Shown in pieces: positions 7,587 to 14,679 of a stretch of 14,679 nt of DNA. The stretch comes from Actinomycetales bacterium (lineage in GTDB: Bacteria; Actinomycetota; Actinomycetes; Mycobacteriales; Mycobacteriaceae). The translations under genes and the position numbers were made by a program. A model generated the notes under the pieces. It was not told the DNA's origin. It did not search any database and saw nothing but the letters and a program-made list of their open reading frames with translations. Location: positions 1-14,679 of the forward strand of contig DUTZ01000418.1 of the NCBI GenBank assembly GCA_012841845.1, written 5' to 3'. Every line of letters starts with the position of its first letter. The stretch's first letter is position 1.

Positions 7587-7613
7587 TCATACAATGATCG
7601 TCTGAATGTATGA
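7587..7613. promoter_or_regulatory. Inverted-repeat operator, probable TetR site
   Basis: Perfect 7-bp arms TCATACA (7587-7593) and TGTATGA (7607-7613) flank a 13-bp spacer. The site covers the -10 hexamer and predicted transcription start of the monooxygenase operon, so a bound dimer would block transcription. The operon encodes a TetR protein as its last gene, the obvious candidate ligand. The AT-rich arms stand out from the surrounding GC-rich DNA. Confidence 0.65.
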
Positions 7614-7633
7614 TTGGATGCGGCGGCTGTCAA
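7605..7633 (-). promoter_or_regulatory. Sigma70/SigA-type promoter of the monooxygenase operon
   Basis: Read on the minus strand there is a perfect -35 TTGACA (7633-7628), a 17-bp spacer, and a -10 TACATT (7610-7605). The start site would be near 7598, giving a leader of about 25 nt that includes the AAGGA ribosome binding site. Near-consensus -35 elements are uncommon in actinobacteria and suggest strong expression once derepressed. Confidence 0.7.
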
Positions 7634-7655
7634 CGGGTCCGCGGAGACCGATCGC

Positions 7656-7661
7656 TAGCCT
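7656..7661 (+). promoter_or_regulatory. -10 element TAGCCT for leaderless xthA
   Basis: TAGCCT is identical to the hexamer before the MFS gene and ends 7 nt before the GTG at 7669. It decides the xthA start: the frame is open upstream to an ATG at 7606, but that codon lies within the divergent operator and upstream of this promoter. Confidence 0.5.
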
Positions 7662-7668
7662 GGGGCGT

Positions 7669-9581
<1,913 letters not shown>

Positions 9582-9585
9582 CCGG

Positions 9586-10464
9586 CTACCGGGCGTGCTC
9601 GGCGAGGTCCATGCAATCGATGCCGAGGTCGTCGGTCGGCCGCGGGCTGTAGGTCCCCCGGGTGGTGTCGCCGACCTGGTCGAACATCGCCGGGCCGCTG
9701 GTGAAGGCGTACCTGGTCACGAGGATCTCGCCCCCGCCCGGGTTCGCGTGGATGCTCTCCAGGCCGGCCTCCGGATCGCCGGTGCACCGGAACCCCGGAT
9801 GAGCGGTGTAGTGGTGGTGCGCCCAGTTGTTCCCACCGTTGTACATCCCCGCCGTGGGGCTGGCCACGGGAACGAGATCCGTCCCCGAGAAGTGGAAGAC
9901 CCGGAACTCGTTGTGACCGTCCGACTCGTGCGACCAGACGACCAGTTTCGGTGAGCCGTCCCCGGCAAGGTCGTAGGCGCCGTGGAACGCAGCGTGCAGC
10001 ACCTCGTCGAGGGCCCCCGCCCGCGGCCCGAGAGGGGGGTTGCCGGGTGGCTGCGGCTGCAGTCGTCCACCGATCCACTCGCCGTCGACCACCGTGGAGA
10101 TCCGTAACTCCGGTCCGCCCTCGGCGCTGAGGGCGATGGGCTCGGCGGTGCCGTCACCGTCGAGATCCACCCAGCCGACGGTCTCGCAGGCGTTCCGGTA
10201 GGACGTGTCGGTCCACGTCGGGTCGCACGGATCATCCTCGCCCCGCGGCAGGGCGGAGGCGGACTCCTGCGACGCGTCGCCGGCGTACTCGTCGCCGGGG
10301 TCATCGCCGGGATCGGCGTCGGCCGGCTCCATCGGCTTCCCGGGGGTCGTGGTCGCCACCACGGTCTCGGGGCCGTCGGCGGAGGGGTCGGCCGAGCAGG
10401 CGGTCAGGAGCAGCGGTAGCGCCGCCAGGGCGGCGAGGGCAGCACGTGTGCGACGGCCCCTCAT
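9586..10464 (-). CDS. Lipoprotein with DxDxDG (VCBS/FG-GAP-like) motifs
   Basis: A 292-residue exported protein. The signal peptide starts MRGRRTRAALAALAALPLL and runs into an LLTAC lipobox (Cys at about residue 23), so it should be lipidated and anchored on the outer face of the membrane. An acidic low-complexity linker follows (about 25-75). The mature domain carries VDLDGDGTAEPIAL and DLAGDGSPKLVVWS, which resemble the calcium-binding loops of VCBS/FG-GAP propeller repeats. Four further cysteines (DPCD, NACE, FRCTG, IDCMD) could form two disulfides. The function is unknown. An ATG at 10500 would add 12 acidic residues ahead of the signal peptide, so ATG 10464 is preferred. A perfect inverted repeat lies upstream at 10506-10526. 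Confidence 0.8.
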   Translation of the reverse strand: MRGRRTRAALAALAALPLLLTACSADPSADGPETVVATTTPGKPMEPADADPGDDPGDEYAGDASQESASALPRGEDDPCDPTWTDTSYRNACETVGWVDLDGDGTAEPIALSAEGGPELRISTVVDGEWIGGRLQPQPPGNPPLGPRAGALDEVLHAAFHGAYDLAGDGSPKLVVWSHESDGHNEFRVFHFSGTDLVPVASPTAGMYNGGNNWAHHHYTAHPGFRCTGDPEAGLESIHANPGGGEILVTRYAFTSGPAMFDQVGDTTRGTYSPRPTDDLGIDCMDLAEHAR

Positions 10465-10505
10465 GTGCTGGACTCGATCATCATCGGACCCCCTGGACAT
10501 CGGAG

Positions 10506-10526
10506 TATGGTGATTTGTTCACCATA
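10506..10526. promoter_or_regulatory. Perfect 8-bp inverted repeat, probable operator of the lipoprotein gene
   Basis: Arms TATGGTGA (10506-10513) and TCACCATA (10519-10526) are exact reverse complements around a 5-bp AT-rich spacer. The site lies in the 107-bp gap upstream of the lipoprotein gene and overlaps a possible minus-strand -10, CATACT (10509-10504). No T-run follows, so an operator fits better than a terminator. No regulator gene is adjacent. Confidence 0.55.
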
Positions 10527-10553
10527 GGGCGTCCGCACGGGTCGGACAGGGCT

Positions 10554-10567
10554 CCCGGCGTTCCGGG
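10554..10567 (-). terminator. Short GC hairpin after the RNase HI gene
   Basis: Perfect 5-bp arms CCCGG and CCGGG with a 4-nt loop begin a few bases past the RNase HI stop (10574-10572). A second stem, GTCCG/CGGAC (10531-10547), follows. Together they could end the desaturase transcript. There is no T-tract, so this is tentative. Confidence 0.35.
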
Positions 10568-10571
10568 CGGA

Positions 10572-11519
10572 TCAGGCCTCGCGGGTGCCCTGCTGGAACG
10601 CCTGGCGCCAGTCGCCGCCCGAGCGGACCCACACCGAGCTGCGCAGGACCGTTCCGTCGACGCCGGGCCCGCGCCACAGCAGCAGCACGGCGTCGGCGGT
10701 GAGTTCGCGGGCCTCGATCAAGTCGAAGCCGGCCTTCTCCGGAGCCGCACCTTCAGCCGCCGCGAGCCGGTCGGCGAGCGACCACACCTCGCCCCGCGAG
10801 CACACGTGGCGCCACTCGGGATGCAGGAGGGACTCGAGCGCCGCGCGGTCGGTGCGGACGGCGTCGGTGAGCAGGGAACGCTCGAGGTCGACGACGAGGT
10901 CCACGGACGCCCGGGCCACCTCGTCGTCGTCCATCGAGAACAGATCCGGCTCCGTGGAGGGGGTAGCCGCCGCGGGGCGCGCCGAACCGTCGGCGGTCGG
11001 GGGAGCGGTCGGGTCCTCGCCCGCGCCCACGGCCGTCGCGCCGGGGAAGCCGGGGCCGGGCCGCGGGGCGCCCTTCGAGGCATGCGCCTGGGCGGCGCCG
11101 TTGGCCAGGGCGTCGGCCTTCTCGTTGAGCTCGTGGCCGGCGTGGCCCTTGACCCACTCGAAGGTGACGCTGCGGCCGCGCATCGCCTCGTCGAGGGCCT
11201 TCATGATCTCCACGTTGAGCACGGGCTTGCCGTCGCGCTTCTTCCAGCCCTTGCGCTTCCAGCCCGGCATCCATGTGGTGATCGAGTTGATCACGTACTG
11301 GGAGTCGCACAGCACGTGCAGCGGCTCGTCCGAGTGCGCGGTCTGGCGCAGCAGGTCGAGCACGGCGGTGAGCTCGCCCTGGTTGTTGGTGCCCCGCGAC
11401 CATCCGCCGCAGCGCCAACGGTCGGCGTCGATGTACCAGGCCCAGCCGGCGGGGCCGGGGTTGCCGAGGGCGGATCCGTCTGCGGCGGCGATGATCGTCA
11501 CGGGGACAGATCCTGCCAT
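10572..11519 (-). CDS. Ribonuclease HI fused to an NTF2/DUF4440-like C-terminal domain
   Basis: A 315-residue protein in three parts. Residues 6-145 form an RNase HI that cuts the RNA strand of RNA-DNA hybrids. Its active site is intact: Asp14 in AADGSALGNPGPAGWA, Glu49 in NNQGEL, Asp72 in CDSQYVINS, His126 in VKGHAGHELN and Asp136 in EKADALAN. A basic-protrusion-like WKRKGWKKRDG stretch (87-97) resembles that of E. coli RNase HI. A proline/alanine-rich linker (about 148-205) joins it to a C-terminal domain (about 205-315) with the DUF4440/SnoaL look: ALESLLHPEWRHVCSRGEVWS, then ADAVLLLWRG and the terminal WRQAFQQGT. This differs from the mycobacterial RNase HI-phosphatase fusion Rv2228c. The ATG overlaps the upstream stop in TGATG, so translation is coupled. 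Confidence 0.88.
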   Translation of the reverse strand: MAGSVPVTIIAAADGSALGNPGPAGWAWYIDADRWRCGGWSRGTNNQGELTAVLDLLRQTAHSDEPLHVLCDSQYVINSITTWMPGWKRKGWKKRDGKPVLNVEIMKALDEAMRGRSVTFEWVKGHAGHELNEKADALANGAAQAHASKGAPRPGPGFPGATAVGAGEDPTAPPTADGSARPAAATPSTEPDLFSMDDDEVARASVDLVVDLERSLLTDAVRTDRAALESLLHPEWRHVCSRGEVWSLADRLAAAEGAAPEKAGFDLIEARELTADAVLLLWRGPGVDGTVLRSSVWVRSGGDWRQAFQQGTREA

Positions 11520-11818
11520 CAGCGGGCGTCCGGGTGATCCTCCGGTCCGCCGTCGGGCTCGGGAAGGGCGTCGTCGCCGGCGGGGCGCGCCTCGAGGTCG
11601 GGATCGTCGGCGGCGGGCTCCCCGCTCGTCACGGCCTGGTCGCGCTTCGCCGCCCGCGCGGCCTCCTGCATCTCGATGCCGTCGCTCACGAAGTCGCCGA
11701 CCTCGCGGGCGATGGCGCCGATCGCGTCGGTGATGATCACCGCGACGCGCCCGACCAGCGCGGCGCCTGACTGCACGCCCTCCTGGATCTGGTCCTTGCG
11801 GCGTTCGAACTCGCTCAT
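11519..11818 (-). CDS. Small charged protein, unknown function
   Basis: A 99-residue protein of no family I recognise. The first 60 residues are predicted helical: a charged start (MSEFERRKDQIQEG), then an amphipathic, fairly hydrophobic stretch SGAALVGRVAVIITDAIGAI (17-36), then alternating charges to about residue 60. The last 40 residues are acidic, proline/alanine/aspartate-rich and probably disordered. It has no signal peptide and could associate peripherally with the membrane. GGGGGA lies upstream of the ATG as a plausible ribosome binding site. It starts 41 nt after the desaturase stop, and its own stop overlaps the RNase HI start by one base (TGATG), so the two are surely translated from the same mRNA. 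Confidence 0.72.
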   Translation of the reverse strand: MSEFERRKDQIQEGVQSGAALVGRVAVIITDAIGAIAREVGDFVSDGIEMQEAARAAKRDQAVTSGEPAADDPDLEARPAGDDALPEPDGGPEDHPDAR

Positions 11819-11831
11819 GGCTTCCCCCTTC

Positions 11832-11855
11832 GGAACCGTCGGTTCAGACGGTACC
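11832..11855. other. Stem-loop between the desaturase and small-protein genes
   Basis: Arms GGAACCGTC (11832-11840) and GACGGTACC (11847-11855) pair at 8 of 9 positions around a 6-nt loop. An alternative 13-bp palindrome, GAACCG-T-CGGTTC (11833-11845), shares the left arm. The structure begins just after the desaturase stop and could act as a partial terminator, processing site or 3' stabiliser that lowers expression of the downstream genes. There is no T-tract. Confidence 0.4.
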
Positions 11856-11859
11856 CGGC

Positions 11860-13029
11860 TCAGGCGGCCGCGGTCTCCCGGCGCCGCTCGATGATCACCG
11901 CCGGGGCGTCGTCCTCCGTGGGCGGCAGCGGCAGCGCGAGGCGGAACATCTTGACCCACACCGACGCGACCTGCTTCCACAGCGGGCCGGTCGTGTACGG
12001 CAGCCCGTAGCGCTCGCAGATGTCGCGCACCTCCTCGGCGATCTCCGGGTACCGGTGCGCGGGCAGGTCGGGGAAGAGGTGGTGCTCGATCTGGTGCGAG
12101 AGATTGCCGGTGGCCAGGTGCATGAGCGGGCCGCCGGAGATGTTGGCCGAGCCGAGCATCTGCCGCACGTACCACTCGCCGCGGGTCTCCTCGGCGGTCT
12201 CCTCCTGCGTGAACACCTGCGCCCCGGAGGGGAAGTGCCCGCAGAAGATCACCGAGAACGCCCACACGTTGCGCACGAGGTTGGCGGTGGCGTTGCCGGC
12301 CAGCGTGAGCGGGAACAGCGGCCCGGTGAGCGCCGGGTGCACGATGTAGTCCTTGGTCACCTGGCGGCGGACCTTGTGCCACCAGCCGGTGAGGATCCGC
12401 TTGACCTCGGGCCACTTCTTCTTGCCGGTGATCACGCGCTCGTACTCGATGTCGTGCGCCATCACGCCCCACTGGAACAGGACCATCAGCCAGAAGGCGT
12501 ACACCGGGTTGCCCAGGCGCAGCGGGTTCCACGGCTGCTCGTACTCCATGCGCAGGATGCCGTAGCCGATGTCCCGGTCCATGTCGAGGATGTTGGTGTA
12601 CGTGTGGTGCATGTAGTTGTGCGAGTGCCGCCACTGGTCGGACGGGCACACGTTGTCCCACTCGAAGCTCGACGAGTGCAGCATGTCGTCGCGCATCCAG
12701 TCGTACTGGCCGTGCATGACGTTGTGGCCGATCTCCATGTTGTCGAGGATCTTGGACACGCTCAGCGCGGCGGTTCCGGCGATCCACGCGGGCGGCAGGA
12801 AGCCCACGAACATCAGGGCCCGGCCGGCCAGCTCGAGCCGGCGCTGGGTACGCACGACGCCGAGGATGTAGTCGCGGTCGGCGGTGCCGAGGTCGGCCAC
12901 CACGCGGTCGCGGATCGCGTCGAGCTCGCGACCGATCGCCTCGACGGACTCGGCGGACAGGACCACCGGCTCGCGGGTGGCGGCGGGCGTGGCGGTGCGG
13001 GTGGTGGGGAGATTCTGGGTGAGGGTCAT
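11860..13029 (-). CDS. desA3: Membrane acyl-CoA/fatty acid desaturase, DesA3-like
   Basis: A 389-residue integral-membrane di-iron desaturase. The three histidine boxes are present: HNVMH (residues 102-106), HNYMHH (137-142, with a further His at 135) and QIEHH (313-317). Hydrophobic segments near 70-92 and in the 170s-190s and 220s-240s form the membrane core. In Mycobacterium tuberculosis DesA3 (Rv3229c) introduces the delta-9 double bond into stearoyl-CoA with electrons from the reductase Rv3230c; the same gene pair stands here. The exact chain length and position used cannot be read from sequence. ATG 13029 has AAGGAG 6 nt upstream. It starts 32 nt after the reductase stop, so the two are an operon. 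The box-3 form QIEHH is shared with front-end desaturases, which is an alternative. Confidence 0.9.
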   Translation of the reverse strand: MTLTQNLPTTRTATPAATREPVVLSAESVEAIGRELDAIRDRVVADLGTADRDYILGVVRTQRRLELAGRALMFVGFLPPAWIAGTAALSVSKILDNMEIGHNVMHGQYDWMRDDMLHSSSFEWDNVCPSDQWRHSHNYMHHTYTNILDMDRDIGYGILRMEYEQPWNPLRLGNPVYAFWLMVLFQWGVMAHDIEYERVITGKKKWPEVKRILTGWWHKVRRQVTKDYIVHPALTGPLFPLTLAGNATANLVRNVWAFSVIFCGHFPSGAQVFTQEETAEETRGEWYVRQMLGSANISGGPLMHLATGNLSHQIEHHLFPDLPAHRYPEIAEEVRDICERYGLPYTTGPLWKQVASVWVKMFRLALPLPPTEDDAPAVIIERRRETAAA

Positions 13030-13061
13030 GACGGACTCCTTGACGTGTGTAGTGGGTGGGG

Positions 13062-14141
13062 TCAGAGTTCGATCTCGACGTCGCCGACGGGCGCGGAGAC
13101 GCAGATCTGGACGCGGCAGCCGGGTTCGGCGTCGACCTCGCCGGTGCGCAGGTCGCGCGTGGCGCCGGAGACGCGGACGGCGGTGCAGGTGTGGCAGATG
13201 CCCATCCGGCAGCCGTGGGCGGGGGACAGGCCGGCGGCCTCGGCCCCCTCGAGGAGCGTGGTGCCCGCGTTGTGCGCGGTCACACCGCTGGCCAGGTGGG
13301 TGACGGTGCCGCCGTCGCCGTCCGGCACAGTGCCGGTGCCGGCGGAGAACCGCTCGCGGTGCACGTCGGCGTAGCGCTCGGCGCCGAGGGCCGATTCGAG
13401 CCCGACGGCGAGGCCCTCCGGTCCGCACAGGTAGATCTGTGCCCCGGAGTGCCAGGGCGCCACCTGCTCGAGGTGCTCGCGGGTGAGGTGGCCCTCCTCG
13501 GCGGTTCCGATCACGCGCAGCGCCACGCCGGCCGGCGCGAGCTCACGCAGGCGGTCCGCGAAGGGGACGTCGGCGCCGCTACGGGCGTAGTGGAGCCAGG
13601 CGACGCGGCCGGGCCCGCCCGGCCCACAGTGGCCCTCGCCGGCGAGCGTCGAGGCGATGGCGAGCATCGGGGTGATCCCGCTGCCGCCGCTGACGAGCAG
13701 GACGTCCGCCGGCCGCGCGTCCGGCAGGGCGATCTCGCCGACCGGCGCGCCCAGGAGCAGGCGCATCCCGGGGCTGGCGGAGTGCCACAGGAACTCCGAG
13801 ACCGCGCCGCCGGGGTGGCGGCGCACGGCGATCGTGGCCAGTCCGTCGGCCCGGGACGCGGCGTCGACGGGGGAGTAGTGACGGCGATGGACCACGCCGT
13901 CGATCACCACGCCGATCCCGAGCGCGCCGCCCGGGGCGGGGCGCTCGACGCCGTCGGGCAGGCGCAGGGTGAGGACGGTGACGTCGGCGACGGGCCGGTC
14001 CACGGCCACGACGGTGGCACCGGTGGGGTCGTCGGGGAGGGTCACGCCGAGCGAGCGTGCGTAGTGCTCGGGGGCGTGCGGGGTGAGCAGGGTTCGGGTG
14101 AGTCCGCGCGAGAAGAGGCGGCTCAGGGACGGTGCGGTCAT
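13062..14141 (-). CDS. Ferredoxin-NAD(P)H oxidoreductase with C-terminal [2Fe-2S] domain (Rv3230c-like)
   Basis: A 359-residue electron-transfer protein of the ferredoxin-reductase type. The flavin domain carries RHYS (87-90), the RxYS signature. The NAD(P)H domain carries SGGSGITPML (151-160) and LCGPEG (238-243). The C-terminal plant-type [2Fe-2S] domain has Cys311, Cys316 and Cys319 (C-x4-C-x2-C in HGCRMGICHTC) with Cys347 as fourth ligand. It passes electrons from NADPH through FAD and the cluster to the desaturase encoded next. Rv3230c and Pseudomonas DesC have the same role. The frame is open upstream to 14510, but that extension runs into the divergent TetR gene. ATG 14141 has GGAGG 6 nt before it. 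It is first in a minus-strand operon. Confidence 0.92.
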   Translation of the reverse strand: MTAPSLSRLFSRGLTRTLLTPHAPEHYARSLGVTLPDDPTGATVVAVDRPVADVTVLTLRLPDGVERPAPGGALGIGVVIDGVVHRRHYSPVDAASRADGLATIAVRRHPGGAVSEFLWHSASPGMRLLLGAPVGEIALPDARPADVLLVSGGSGITPMLAIASTLAGEGHCGPGGPGRVAWLHYARSGADVPFADRLRELAPAGVALRVIGTAEEGHLTREHLEQVAPWHSGAQIYLCGPEGLAVGLESALGAERYADVHRERFSAGTGTVPDGDGGTVTHLASGVTAHNAGTTLLEGAEAAGLSPAHGCRMGICHTCTAVRVSGATRDLRTGEVDAEPGCRVQICVSAPVGDVEIEL

Positions 14142-14254
14142 GATGGACCTCCGTGTGGAGTGTGGGTCGGCGTGGCCCTTCCGCTGCGGCGTGCGGCTCG
14201 CCCGGGTGGCTCGTCCGGGCGGCGCGTCCGTCCGGGGGCCACCGGACGAGTTTG

Positions 14255-14260
14255 AGTGTA
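14255..14260 (-). promoter_or_regulatory. -10 element TACACT of the reductase-desaturase operon
   Basis: On the minus strand TACACT fits TANNNT and would start transcription near 14248, with a leader of about 107 nt before ATG 14141. I see no good -35 at 16-18 bp. The hexamer is covered by the palindrome at 14256-14271. Confidence 0.4.
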
Positions 14261-14271
14261 CAGATGTTCTC
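14256..14271. promoter_or_regulatory. Imperfect palindrome, candidate FabR/DesT-type operator
   Basis: The sequence has the symmetric form GnGnACA-nn-TGTnCnC, centred between 14263 and 14264, with 5 of 7 base pairs matched per half. It overlaps the -10 of the reductase-desaturase operon. As I remember the FabR and DesT sites of Gammaproteobacteria, they share the GTACA-nn-TGT core. The adjacent divergent TetR gene has a matching recognition helix. This is a pattern match by eye. Confidence 0.45.
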
Positions 14272-14354
14272 CCAAATAGCCAGAGCGGATCTCTCCCGGG
14301 CGCGTCAAGGGGGGCGCTTCCGCGTCTCGACGTGCACATATGGTGCGAATCGAC

Positions 14355-14360
14355 TACGGT
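14355..14360 (+). promoter_or_regulatory. -10 element TACGGT for the divergent TetR gene
   Basis: TACGGT fits TANNNT and ends 7 nt before GTG 14368, matching the leaderless spacing seen elsewhere in the window. The rest of the 226-bp divergent gap (14142-14367) holds the desaturase promoter and palindrome and no evident gene. Confidence 0.45.
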
Positions 14361-14367
14361 GTGAGCC

Positions 14368-14679
14368 GTGACATCAGCGGGGAGTCGGGCCGAACAGAAG
14401 CGGCACACGCGTTCACTGATCGTGGCCGCCGGCCGCGAGGCGGTGGCGGCGCGCGGCTTCGCCGGGCTCGTGGTCCGCGAGATCGCACGCGAGGCCGGGA
14501 TCGTCCCCACGGCCTTCTACCGCCACTTCGACTCGCTCGACGCCCTGGCCACCGAACTCGCCGCGGGCTCGGCCGCCGAACTGGCCCGGCTCGTGGACAC
14601 GCTCGTCGGCGCCCCCGCGGCGGACCCGCCCGCGGACTGGCCGCCCCTCGTCGCCGACGCGGCCGCCGCCGCACCGCAG
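14368..14679 (+). CDS. TetR-family regulator, FabR/DesT-like, cut by the window edge
   Basis: The 104 residues visible start at GTG 14368 and run open off the right edge, so the C terminus is missing. The N-terminal DNA-binding domain is clear: RSLIVAAGREAVAARGF, then LVVREIAREAGIVPTAFYRHF (about residues 34-54). The REIAREAGI-PT-FYRHF helix closely resembles that of FabR and DesT, TetR proteins that sense the saturated-to-unsaturated acyl-CoA balance and control unsaturated fatty acid genes. Residues 55-104 begin the ligand-binding domain with an alanine-rich stretch. The gene is divergent from a reductase-desaturase operon, as desT is from desCB in Pseudomonas aeruginosa, so it is inferred to repress that operon. 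The start is placed by the TACGGT -10 7 nt upstream. Confidence 0.82.
   Translation, partial: MTSAGSRAEQKRHTRSLIVAAGREAVAARGFAGLVVREIAREAGIVPTAFYRHFDSLDALATELAAGSAAELARLVDTLVGAPAADPPADWPPLVADAAAAAPQ

Noticed and set aside
3041..7597. Long plus-strand open frames (3041-4327, 4537-6246, 5861-7597) opposite the SGNH, TetR, membrane and monooxygenase genes
   Set aside because: Their translations are low-complexity His/Gly/Arg/Val-rich shadows. The minus-strand frames carry the catalytic and binding motifs.
10465..10500. Longer lipoprotein starting at the ATG at 10500
   Set aside because: It would put an acidic 12-residue stretch before the signal peptide. The start at 10464 gives a normal basic N-region and lipobox spacing.
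12055..14255. Plus-strand open frames (12055-13374, 13056-14255) opposite the desaturase and reductase genes
   Set aside because: They have no recognisable motifs, while the opposite strand has all three histidine boxes and the flavin and [2Fe-2S] signatures.
14332..14348. GCAC-ATATG-GTGC small palindrome near the TetR start, as an autoregulatory operator
   Set aside because: Its arms are only 4 bp and do not resemble the 14256-14271 palindrome. It could easily arise by chance.
14142..14510. N-terminal extension of the reductase to an alternative start at 14510
   Set aside because: It would run through the divergent promoter and into the TetR helix-turn-helix coding region. ATG 14141 has a good GGAGG site and family-like sequence from the start.
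14354..14674. A 106-codon minus-strand open frame at the right edge
   Set aside because: It is an Arg/Pro/Gly-rich shadow of the plus-strand TetR gene, whose HTH is unmistakable.

Overview
The window is about 14.7 kb of very GC-rich bacterial DNA. It looks like the chromosome of a Mycobacteriales actinobacterium (Dietzia, Gordonia or Rhodococcus-like). The reasons are a DUF222/HNH endonuclease of the mycobacterial 13E12 type, an F420/FMN split-barrel enzyme, a DesA3/Rv3230c-like desaturase-reductase pair, many GTG starts, and -10 elements placed 6-7 nt before start codons, as in leaderless actinobacterial mRNAs. The genus is inferred, not proven. I found no rRNA, tRNA, CRISPR array or insertion sequence. 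No gap without a gene exceeds about 230 bp.

Layout. The left edge (1-164) holds the C-terminal membrane anchor of a cut-off gene. An MFS efflux transporter (+) follows, then a convergent DUF222/HNH endonuclease (-) overlapping it by 19 bp, then a small F420/FMN-type oxidoreductase (+). The oxidoreductase converges on a secreted SGNH hydrolase (-), and the two are separated by a 28-bp tandem duplication made of hairpins. From 4299 to 7573 lies a tightly packed minus-strand operon: FAD-dependent monooxygenase, then a polytopic membrane protein of unknown family, then a TetR repressor. It is driven by a clear TTGACA/TACATT promoter with an inverted-repeat operator over the -10 and start site. 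The DNA-repair and translation pair xthA-trpS (+) is divergent from it. trpS converges on a calcium-binding-like lipoprotein (-) that has its own perfect inverted repeat upstream.

The right end (10572-14141, minus) is a probable four-gene transcript: flavin/[2Fe-2S] oxidoreductase, membrane acyl desaturase, a 99-residue charged protein, and RNase HI fused to an NTF2/DUF4440-like domain. A truncated TetR gene (14368 to the edge, +) is divergent from it. Its recognition helix resembles those of FabR and DesT. An imperfect palindrome over the desaturase promoter also resembles FabR/DesT-type sites, which suggests that acyl-CoA-responsive control of membrane unsaturation sits here.

The two most interesting systems are the self-contained flavin monooxygenase/membrane protein/TetR operon, whose substrate is unknown, and the desaturase operon that carries an RNase HI fusion at its tail.
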